Assembly: GCA_032622095.1 (NCBI GenBank)
Contig: CP136067.1
Span: 59,189,899 to 59,253,898 of the forward strand
DNA from: Siphonodentalium dalli
Taxonomy: Eukaryota; Mollusca; Scaphopoda; Gadilida; Siphonodentaliidae
Direction of reading: 5' to 3'
DNA length: 64,000 bases
The position numbers and the translations under genes were made by a program. Shown one piece after another: positions 60,401 through 64,000 of the stretch. Position 1 is the stretch's first letter, and the number at the start of each line of letters is the position of its first letter. The notes under the pieces are model-generated. The model did not search any database. It was not told the origin of the DNA and saw only the letters and a program-made list of their open reading frames with translations.

Positions 60401-63400
60401 TTGGTGTCTCTTCCTGGACGTTGGTAAACAGTTTCAACAGTTGGATATCAGGAACTCACTGCGATACACCAACTATTTCACGTATACAGCCACTTTAAAT
60501 CCAGTTTCACACATAGCATACAACATGTAGAGTGTCTACACACGAAATGATCTGCCACTCTGCTAGAAAATATATATTTAAACTCGCCATACGGACTATA
60601 ATACAGGTCAGCGAAGAATATACATTTTCAAGGGATCGGTAGGGGCTAGGACCTCAATAATTGCATATTCTATTGATTCAATGACCAGTTAACATAAAAA
60701 TACCAAATAAAGTCACAATTATTACAGCAGGAACTGATCAAGAAGATATTAGTGAAAAAAAAACGTCATATTTTCCACTTCCGGTGGCCATTTTGGCGAC
60801 CATCTTGGATGGGGGTTCCAACTTTACATATAAAGGTGACATTATGTCTTAGATTCACAAAAATATATACATTTGTATACTATGCACCTGGGGCACTGTT
60901 CTCCAATTTAATTCAATAACTTCATATGCTTCTTTTCCGCAACATCGTCGCCACATTCTGTTTTATCAGCTTTTCTCCAGGGAGAGGGGCTCCCGTAAGT
61001 TCCGTAATATGTGCCCCGACCCAGTGTTCACTCACACTGCTGCACTTCTCCATGTTTTTTTAAATCTGTATTCAATATGTTAAAGAGCAAATATTTACAT
61101 AGCCCGTATGTGTTACACTAAATCATATTCGGTGATTGGTAAACTGCCAATTGGGTCACCGGTGTCATACCCCAATAACACACAGACCGTAACACGAATA
61201 CGACGTCACAAATTGTAGACCTGATCTGAACTAATCACTAAAATCTGCCAGCAGAATAATTGAACTTAGCTTTACAAAGTTCAGCTGAATTGCATCTGAA
61301 GCCAGTTAGTCCACCAGCTTCTATTTTGAAACATATTCCACACCATGATCAGCCATGATAGCTGTACTTTCCGTTTCATCTTATTCCCGTCGTTTGTTTG
61401 CATCTCTCTATCGACATAATTGAATACATACGAAGCGGAAACAATTAATTGTAATTTTTGGAACTTATTGTCAAACGAGAGACATATATATAATACTAGC
61501 CGATGAGCCCGACGTTGTCCGGGCTATTCAAAAACCAAATTTCAAGTCGATAGCTCTACCCAGCGCTATTCAAAAACAAAATTTCAAGTCGATAGCTCTA
61601 CCCGTTTCCGAGATCTGGTCTGCGCATGCGCGAAGCTGGCGTCGCACGGGCTCGGCGACCCGATAAAATTCGTATCCGGGGCAAGATACATTCACATAGC
61701 AAATTTCAAGTCGATAGCTCTACCCGTTTCCGAGATCTGGTCTGCGCATGCGCGAAGCTGGCGTCGCACGGGCTCGGCGACCCGATAAAATTCGTATCCG
61801 GGGCAAGATACATTCACATAGCAAATTTCAAGTCGATAGCTCTACCCGTTTCCGAGATCTGGTCTGCGCATGCGCGAAGCTGGCGTCGCACGGGCTCGGC
61901 GACCCGATAAAATTCGTATCCGGGGCAAGATACATTCACATAGCAAATTTCAAGTCGATAACTCCACCCGTTTCCGAGATCTCGTCTGCGCATGCGCGAA
62001 GCGGGCGCCGCACGGGCTCGCCAATACGACAACGTTCACCGCCCGGTCAAACTACACACACGTACCAAGTTTCGTCCCGATCGGTCGAGAATCGTAGATT
62101 TGTATAAATGACAAACAAACAAACAAACAAACATACATACAGACAGAGGTCTTCAAAATATATATGAGACTAGCCGATGAGCCCGACGTTGTCCGGGCTA
62201 TTCAAAAACAAAATTTCAAGTCGATAGCTCTACCCGTTTCCGAGATCTGGTCTGCGCATGCGCGAAGCTGGCGTCGCACGGGCTCGGCGACCCGATAAAA
62301 TTCGTATCCGGGGCAAGATACATTCACATAGCAAATTTCAAGTCGATAGCTCCACCCGTTTCCGAGATCTCGTCTGCGCATGCGCGAAGCTGGTGTCGCA
62401 CGGGCTCGGCGACCCGATAAAATTCGTATCCGGGGCAAGATACATTCACATAGCAAATTTCAAGTCGATAGCTCCACCCGTTTCCGAGATCTCGTCTGCG
62501 CATGCGCGAAGCGGGCGCCGCACGGGCTCGCCAATACGACAACGTTCACCGCCTGGTCAAACTACACACACGTACCAAGTTTCGTCCCGATCGGTCGAGA
62601 ATCGTAGATTTGTATAAATGACAGACAGACAGACAAACAAACAAACAAACAAACAAACATACATACAGACAGAGGTCTTCAAAATATATATGAGATAGTA
62701 GGCTAAATGTGTGTTATTTTAATTCACCATTGTTACGATTCTCGGTTGGGTTGCACCGATTTTTGGGGAAATATGTGTTAATTGATGAGAATTTTATCGA
62801 ATTCGACTGGACTAGAAAACTTTTGAACACAGTTGAAAAAATCGATAGGTTTTGAATTTCTCGAACGTTTTTCGTCTTATTATATTTTTGGATGTTAGTT
62901 TTGAAGAATAATGTGTCAGGAAGGGGTAGAGCAGTCAAAGAAACAGATAATTTGAAAAATGCTGCATGCTTTTGAATCAATTTTCCCCAAACTTGATATT
63001 TCCTCGAAAATCCAACTGTGACCCTTCTAAAATAATATAATATACACGCTGATGCGTCACTATAGTTATTTCCTATTCTGGGTTTGACAGATATTTCTCG
63101 GTCTCATTATACAGGTATATGTACAATATGAACAACAAGTCACATGACAGTACACGCGTGCAACCGACTCGCAACCGTCATTGGGACAAGATGCGTGAGA
63201 GCAAACAAGAATCAACCAGTCGCTGGGACAAGGTTCGTGATGATGCTCGCAGCAGCAAAGAAACAGGCCGATGGGACAAGGTCCGAAATGACCTGAAAGA
63301 GAAAAACTATGACACCGAACCGGAAAGAGCGACAGATCGAGGCTTCAACTACGATCCTCCCAGAAAGACACCGACCAAGGGAATCCAGGCGTATGAGAAG

Positions 63401-63454
63401 GTCTTCACCGTCGCCAAGAAACCCTCCCGAGATGTGTCTATTACAAATTATTGA
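33234..63454 (+). CDS. PMP22/claudin-superfamily tetraspan with WDK-repeat tail
   Basis: Exons 33234-33420, 45405-45575, 60181-60349 and 63115-63454 join through GT-AG introns (phases 1, 1, 2) into exactly 867 bases, 288 residues plus TGA. Predicted membrane helices lie at about residues 13-31, 75-98, 107-132 and 148-170. The first extracellular loop has the family signature W-GLW-C-C (W34, G43-L44-W45, C48, C54). N-glycosylation sequons are at N47 and N144. After helix 4 comes C-D-Q-C-C, a possible palmitoylation site, and a 112-residue charged cytoplasmic tail with RHWDKMR, SRWDKVR and GRWDKVR (W199, W213, W229). The C terminus SITNY is not a typical claudin PDZ ligand. Claudins seal or tune epithelial junctions, and relatives act as channel subunits or trafficking proteins; which applies here is unknown. 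Confidence 0.85.
35029..35052 (+). repeat. AATAAA plus poly-A stretch
   Basis: CAATAAAGAATAAA is followed directly by about 15 A. This is the expected mark of a reverse-transcribed 3' end. I could not identify a coding remnant upstream. Confidence 0.4.
36245..36270. repeat. (TA)n microsatellite
   Basis: About 13 uninterrupted TA units. Confidence 0.95.
37828..38209. mobile_element. MITE with GACGTGGCNACAGGG ends
   Basis: GGACGTGGCGACAGGG at 37828-37843 is mirrored by CCCTGTAGCCACGTC at 38195-38209. The interior holds several TTGGAAAT motifs shared with 1540-1930 and 29630-29755. Non-coding, in intron 1 of the claudin-like gene. Confidence 0.65.
38401..39080 (+). mobile_element. Long-TIR MITE (GGCTGCGGACACACGTA family), copy 1
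   Basis: The ends start GGCTGCGGACACACGTA and finish in its inverse TACGTGTGTCCGCAGCC, with inverted arms of about 150-170 bp. The flanks carry the direct repeat AAT at 38398-38400 and 39081-39083. A second copy lies inverted at 48285-49077. No transposase is encoded; short frames within it are not conserved. Confidence 0.8.
39240..39480 (+). repeat. Dispersed ~235-bp repeat, copy B
   Basis: Same ordered blocks as the copies at 15676-15960 (inverted) and 61110-61325, for example CAATTGGGCCACC, AGTTACAAATTGTTGAC, CAGCAGAATAATTGGGC and TTCAGTCTGAAACCAGTT. Confidence 0.65.
39495..39969. mobile_element. MITE, TAAAGGCCCACTTAATTTTCG family, copy 2
   Basis: TAAAGGCCCATTTAATTTTCG at 39495 is mirrored by CGAAAATTAAGTGGGCCTTTA ending at 39969. 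The interior matches 17171-17529, with an extra hairpin (39718-39784, GGGGAATAACTCTATAT to its inverse) inserted in the middle. Confidence 0.75.
40080..40530 (-). mobile_element. Helitron-like non-autonomous element H1
   Basis: Read on the minus strand it ends with GTCGGGCACATCAG then CTAG (plus positions 40080-40083), followed by T. It begins near 40530 with TATATTTTTGGAACTTCTGTCTG. A (GTCY)n-type microsatellite near the 5' end and a GC-rich hairpin-like segment near CTAG fit the other copies in this cluster. Confidence 0.5.
40103..41224. repeat. Direct repeat pair of ~175 bp
   Basis: 40103-40276 recurs almost unchanged at 41046-41223 (both start GTCAGCTTATAT and end ATAATAATGGATTTTAG). The copies are about 940 bp apart in the same orientation, within Helitron-like sequence. 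Confidence 0.8.
41046..41453 (-). mobile_element. Helitron-like element H2 (3' end truncated)
   Basis: On the minus strand the 5' end is TCTACTATATATTTTGAGAC, beginning at 41453 directly next to the CTAG of H3. The body repeats that of H1, but the hairpin and CTAG at the other end are missing. Confidence 0.45.
41645..41839 (-). pseudogene. Helitron-type ORF N-terminal remnant
   Basis: A 64-codon minus-strand frame starts MPPKKSNIGQRSRDVRRKL and continues DETDEQRDRRLDSNRVQT. The opening (M-P-x-K-S-N-I-G-R-R) and the run of charged E-x-R-x-x-R repeats resemble the N terminus of the Helitron Rep/helicase polyprotein, as I know it from animal genomes. Only this stub remains; no HUH or helicase motif is present. 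It lies inside an element with Helitron-type ends, which supports the assignment. Confidence 0.5.
42025..42186. mobile_element. Hairpin MITE, GAGGATATCC variant
   Basis: GATATCCACACTTTTTCAGT at the left pairs with ACTGAAAAGGTGTGGATATTC at the right. The inner stem ATGACAAAACATT/AATGTTTTGTCAT and the centre CCACGAGTGCACATGG complete a hairpin of about 160 bp. It is preceded by ATAGAG. Confidence 0.75.
42450..42500. repeat. GTGAGATATCGATATCTCAC palindrome
   Basis: A perfect 20-bp palindrome followed by a related GGGATATCAC/ATATCTCACTGC segment. Function unknown. Confidence 0.6.
42560..43130. repeat. Interspersed ~100-bp repeat, 4 copies
   Basis: AATCTGAACAGTCACA, AAGCGTTGCGTTGATTGTAA, CAAACGCTTCGCCAGCCTCAT and AAAGCCGAAGGGAATAAA recur near 42555, 42650, 42915 and 43015 as a core array of a Helitron-like element. 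AAGCGTTGCG...CGCTTCGCC is a weak inverted pair. Confidence 0.7.
43411..43806 (-). mobile_element. Helitron-like element H4
   Basis: On the minus strand it runs from TCTCCTATATATTTTGAAGACC (5') to GCCCGGACAACATCGCGCTCATCGGCTAG (split here: hairpin GCCCGG..., then CTAG at 43411-43414). A (TATG)n microsatellite lies near the 5' end. The core has two copies of the 122-bp unit with GCGCATGCGC. Confidence 0.7.
43807..44422 (-). mobile_element. Helitron-like element H5, abutting H4 and H6
   Basis: CTAG at 43807-43810 lies directly beside the TC start of H4. The other end is TCTCATATATATTTTGAAGACC just before the CTAG of H6. It has 122-bp repeat copies at one side and unrelated sequence (44125-44330) in the middle. 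Confidence 0.65.
44423..45246 (-). mobile_element. Helitron-like element H6 with ~150-bp core array
   Basis: CTAG at 44423-44426 follows the TC end of H5. The core is five or six degenerate units of roughly 110-150 bp (AAATCCGTCGAAAGGCGCGATTTGACC in pieces, GGTCAAGGTCAGGTCGGGGTC). It ends with a (CAGA)n microsatellite and CAAACGATATATTAGATA at about 45246, about 160 bp before claudin-like exon 2. Open frames in it come from the array. Confidence 0.6.
45405..45575 (+). CDS. Claudin-like exon 2: helix 2 and start of helix 3
   Basis: The acceptor TCATTCCAG ends at 45404 and the donor GTGAGT starts at 45576. It encodes the end of loop 1, helix 2 (MTILVIMGLIFVFVIVAAY), a short cytoplasmic loop (CMDPFPSNDR) and the beginning of helix 3. 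A Helitron-like repeat ends only about 160 bp upstream and a 2.3-kb foldback repeat begins 78 bp downstream. Confidence 0.85.
45654..47946. mobile_element. 2.3-kb near-palindromic foldback element
   Basis: TAGTCCAGTGCATTTATG at 45654 is mirrored by CATAAATGCACTGGACTA ending at 47946. The arms match inward for about 1.1 kb each (e.g. CCCTCCATAAACAACATAC and its inverse near 47860), with divergence rising toward a centre near 46800. No protein is encoded. It begins 78 bp past claudin-like exon 2. Confidence 0.85.
47947..48284. other. Intron 2 segment, nothing recognised
   Basis: AT-rich sequence between two foldback-type elements, with no recurring repeat. Confidence 0.5.
48285..49077 (-). mobile_element. 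Long-TIR MITE (GGCTGCGGACACACGTA family), copy 2
   Basis: Same ends and interior as 38401-39080, in opposite orientation (for example GTAGATAAACGTGCATTGAG here against the inverse near 38745). The flanking direct repeat is ATT at 48282-48284 and 49078-49080, the complement of the AAT seen at copy 1. Confidence 0.8.
49078..50036. other. Intron 2 segment, unexplained
   Basis: An Arg/Lys/Glu-rich open frame (49100-49303, EDLKGRKQELEEKQKQLAIK) starts at AGAGGATCTCAAAGG, a hairpin-family-like motif. It lacks splice or start support. The rest has no recognised feature. Confidence 0.35.
50037..51440 (-). repeat. Two satellite-type arrays with GTCT microsatellites
   Basis: Degenerate units with CGCCGATTTCCACCAAA, TTATACATATTCATCTCCATGAT and GAATCTAATNGNGTGGTTTAAAG recur about every 150-200 bp. 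Each of two blocks starts with TATATTTGCGAATGTCTGTCTG (50030, 50877) followed by GGCACCAAAGG. The order core array plus tetranucleotide microsatellite plus AT end matches bivalve pearl-type elements read from the minus strand. Confidence 0.6.
51985..52440 (+). repeat. Satellite-type array, GATGGCTCCCATC family
   Basis: Two to three units of about 175-190 bp with TGGCTCCCATCTAGAGG, AAGATCCATATGAAGTTTG-like and GGCGGCCATG segments. The same family recurs at 56555-56960. A truncated LINE follows immediately. Confidence 0.6.
52439..54442 (+). pseudogene. Non-LTR reverse transcriptase ORF, 3' part, one in-frame stop
   Basis: A 533-codon frame continues after a single in-frame TAA (54038-54040) for 134 more codons. 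It shows NPSRGCRQGDPLSPYIFLL (RT motif), then INQYAHDTTLILDGS where the catalytic F/YADD box reads YAHD, then SGLKVNIDKCE, LTPLGKITLIKS and FRFIWNGKRDRIKR, typical of L1/Tx1-type LINEs. After the stop comes CLRCNVANESISHIFFDCPF, the C-terminal zinc-knuckle-like region. The Asp-to-His change, the stop and the missing N terminus make it inactive. Homology may start only near 52530. Confidence 0.85.
52440..54782 (+). mobile_element. 5'-truncated LINE (L1/Tx1-like) with poly-A tail
   Basis: Carries the C-terminal half of a reverse transcriptase ORF, about 320 bp of 3' UTR and a tail AATAAAATATTCACACA then A-rich runs ending near 54782. The endonuclease and first RT motifs are missing, so it is 5' truncated, as is common in target-primed insertion. 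It lies in intron 2 of the claudin-like gene, sense to it. Confidence 0.8.
54783..55130. other. Intron 2 segment, nothing recognised
   Basis: AT-rich, with poly-T/A runs; no recurring repeat. Confidence 0.5.
55130..56545 (+). repeat. Degenerate ~165-bp satellite array with ACGG microsatellite
   Basis: Units with GGGTTAAT, ACCAAAAACTATACAGGTGA, TGTGTCATCATAAAC and AATCGGATAGCA recur roughly every 160-170 bp with heavy decay. The array ends in a (GACGGACG)n-type microsatellite at 56449-56503 and TTCGGACGTCGGCATTATG. This is the core-plus-microsatellite order of pearl-type elements. Confidence 0.6.
56555..57060 (+). repeat. GATGGCTCCCATC array with hairpin end
   Basis: Two to three units like those at 51985-52440, then GACGGACGCACGGCTCGACAC, then GCCAACATATGGCAATAGCACA and AACTTGACTTTGTCAAATTG, a short hairpin near the end. 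The order of core, ACGG repeat and terminal hairpin fits a pearl/Helentron-type non-autonomous element. Confidence 0.55.
57238..57742. mobile_element. AAGGTACTCAATCCG MITE family, copy at 57 kb
   Basis: TTAAATGTACTCAATCCGATC at the left, TCAAAAATCGATATCTGATC and GGTTCCTCGACCCGAATC inside, and GCGAGTACCTTGGG at the right follow the order of the 16399-16712 copy. More diverged and longer. Confidence 0.6.
57743..58140. other. Intron 2 segment, nothing recognised
   Basis: No repeat or exon identified. Confidence 0.5.
58141..58885. repeat. TGATATCA palindromic-unit arrays flanking a hairpin MITE
   Basis: Short units built on TTTGTGATATCACAAAAT or TTATTGATATCACTAAAT, about 22-24 bp apart, occur at 58150-58215 and 58665-58885. 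Between them lies a GAGGATCTC-family hairpin element (58232-58380) and further sequence. The layout is like that of the 21-bp arrays at 795-2100. Confidence 0.65.
58232..58380. mobile_element. Hairpin MITE, GAGGATCTC family
   Basis: GAGGATCTCCAACGAGTTATGATGGGATATAAG at the left (given here as GAGGATCTCC and ATAAGATTTTTCGAAACGAG) pairs with CGAGTTTCATAAAATCTTAT and GAAGATCTTG at the right. An inner palindrome (TTCACAACGAGTCG/CGAATTGTGAA) fills the centre. Confidence 0.65.
58960..59720. other. GC-richer patch of unknown origin
   Basis: Unlike the surrounding AT-rich intron, this stretch is visibly GC-richer and has open frames of 60-116 codons on both strands with no clear domain. It contains (AC)n near 59130-59152. 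It may be a fragment of a transposon 5' region or of an acquired sequence. Intron 2 from 59721 to 60180 holds nothing else recognised. Confidence 0.4.
60181..60349 (+). CDS. Claudin-like exon 3: helices 3 and 4
   Basis: The acceptor TTATTCATAG ends at 60180 and the donor GTAAAT starts at 60350. It encodes the rest of helix 3 (CIFVFVGIGVFAV), loop 2 with NMS, helix 4 (ILEIVAGILCTVAAVVLAC) and CDQCCY. It ends in phase 2 in an Arg codon. Confidence 0.85.
60350..61109. other. Intron 3 segment, nothing firm
   Basis: Starts with an (ACAAC)n run. A CTTCCGGTGGCCATTTTGGC and CCATCTTGGATGGGGG segment near 60780 looks like a fragment of the satellite-type arrays. No exon. Confidence 0.45.
61110..61325 (+). 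repeat. Dispersed ~235-bp repeat, copy C
   Basis: GTGTTACACTAAATC, CCAATTGGGTCACC, CCAATAACACACAGACCGTA, CGTCACAAATTGTAGACC and TCAGCTGAATTGCATCTGAAG match copies A (15676-15960, inverted) and B (39240-39480) in order. Confidence 0.65.
61496..62169 (-). mobile_element. Helitron-like element H7 with 122-bp core array
   Basis: On the minus strand it starts TCTCATATATATTTTGAAGACC at 62169 and ends GTCGGGCTCATCGGCTAG at 61496, followed by T. A hairpin (AGCCCG...CGGGCT) lies six bases before CTAG, as at canonical Helitron 3' ends. The core has four tandem 122-bp units (GCGCATGCGC at about 61623, 61745, 61867 and 61989). The 5' side has (GTTT)n and (TATG)n microsatellites. Confidence 0.75.
62170..62695 (-). 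mobile_element. Helitron-like element H8, head to tail with H7
   Basis: CTAG at 62170-62173 abuts the TC start of H7 with no bases between. The minus-strand 5' end TCTCATATATATTTTG begins at 62695 next to A (TACTA|TC). The outer flanks of the pair are therefore A on one side and T on the other, as expected for Helitron insertion into AT. Three 122-bp units form the core. Confidence 0.75.
62696..63114. other. End of intron 3, nothing recognised
   Basis: AT-rich intron sequence before the last claudin-like exon. Confidence 0.5.
63115..63454 (+). CDS. Claudin-like exon 4: cytoplasmic tail with WDK repeats
   Basis: The acceptor TTATACAG ends at 63114. It encodes 112 residues of hydrophilic tail and stops at TGA 63452-63454. 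Three copies of W-D-K-[MV]-R lie at tail residues 23-53, spaced 14 and 16 residues apart and each preceded by a basic residue. The tail is long compared with most claudins. No AATAAA was found up to the window end, so the 3' UTR may extend further. Confidence 0.8.
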
Positions 63455-63879
63455 GAAAAATTTTGAAAGCGAGAACGTCGCTAGAAATTCTATATATTTT
63501 TGTACTGAATCTGTGAGATCAATTTGTTGAGCAAATATTCACTGGTGAGTAGCATTTCAACTTCTACGGAGGGACGATGTATATATATGCAGCACGAGGT
63601 TGTTGAGATTTATTTGCTCTTTAGCACAAAATATATTACATCATCTGATACGCATCGCGTTATATATAAACATATATTTAATCCGGCCCAGATTATATAT
63701 TAATTAATATACTAATTACCAGGGGACAGGAGTGTACGATTATATATAAACACTCGCATATATACGCTAATCCGTAAGGGTGATAACTCTATATAGAACG
63801 TACTTTGACTAAATAACAGAGATTTGAATGAAAGATTTACAACACCACAAATGATCAACTTTGGTCATACATTAGTCGC
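63455..63879 (+). other. Putative 3' UTR / downstream of the claudin-like gene
   Basis: No AATAAA found. A donor-like GTGAGT near 63545 could mark a 3'-UTR intron, but there is no support. Several AT-rich TATATAT patches. Confidence 0.35.
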
Positions 63880-64000
63880 CGGGTATTTTTTTATAGTGAC
63901 TTGATATATAACAATCTATGACATAAAATATGATTAAAATACTATAATTCATCACTATTTGAAACATCTGTGTCTCAGAATATGCCCACAAAGAAATAGA
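63880..64000. mobile_element. MITE, TAAAGGCCCACTTAATTTTCG family, copy 3 (cut by window end)
   Basis: TTTTTTTATAGTGACTTGATA, ACAATCTATGACATAAAATA and GAAACATCTGTGTCTCAGAA match the interior of 17171-17529 and 39495-39969. The right end is beyond the window. Confidence 0.6.

Noticed and set aside
61626-62617. Frames starting MREAGVARARRPDKIRIRGK in several copies
   Set aside because: They follow the 122-bp Helitron core repeat, shift frame at each unit and occur on both strands; not genes.

Overview
The window is eukaryotic, most likely from a marine invertebrate and plausibly a mollusc or other lophotrochozoan (inference). Two intron-containing animal genes with clean GT-AG splice sites lie in AT-rich DNA that is mostly transposon and tandem-repeat sequence. 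The organism guess rests on the Helitron-type elements carrying a tandem core plus a tetranucleotide microsatellite (the layout of bivalve 'pearl'-type elements) and on L1/Tx1-like LINE remnants. No bacterial operons, CRISPR arrays, rRNA genes or intact tRNA genes were seen.

Layout. 1-6758 (+): the 3' part of a RASEF-like Rab GTPase gene. Seven exons are visible and the Rab domain is complete from P-loop to a terminal Cys-Cys. The 5' exons (EF-hands and coiled coil in this family) lie outside the window. Its 3' flank holds a TTAA-flanked piggyBac-type MITE that supplies the first AATAAA after the stop. 7.5-33 kb: intergenic, with foldback elements, an element ended by 14-bp arrays (16.8-17.9 kb), a 3.1-kb inverted duplication (18.1-21.2 kb), LINE debris, a possible small minus-strand membrane/secreted protein gene (22.0-22.4 kb), several minisatellites and an unrecognised minus-strand coding relic (31.1-31.4 kb).

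33234-63454 (+): a four-exon gene for a 288-residue four-helix protein of the PMP22/claudin superfamily, with a long tail carrying three Trp-Asp-Lys-x-Arg motifs. Its introns (about 12.0, 14.6 and 2.8 kb) hold MITEs, a 2.3-kb near-palindrome, a 5'-truncated LINE, degenerate satellite arrays and two clusters of minus-strand non-autonomous Helitrons arranged head to tail (40.1-45.2 kb and 61.5-62.7 kb).

The two genes are not obviously related in function: one is a vesicle-traffic or signalling GTPase, the other a membrane or junction-type tetraspan. The strongest novelty candidates are structural: tandem Helitrons with seamless CTAG|TC joints and a repeated NRF-1-like palindrome, elements whose ends are arrays of short palindromic units, and the WDK-repeat tail of the claudin-like protein. 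Positions come from reading by eye; no alignment or database search was run.
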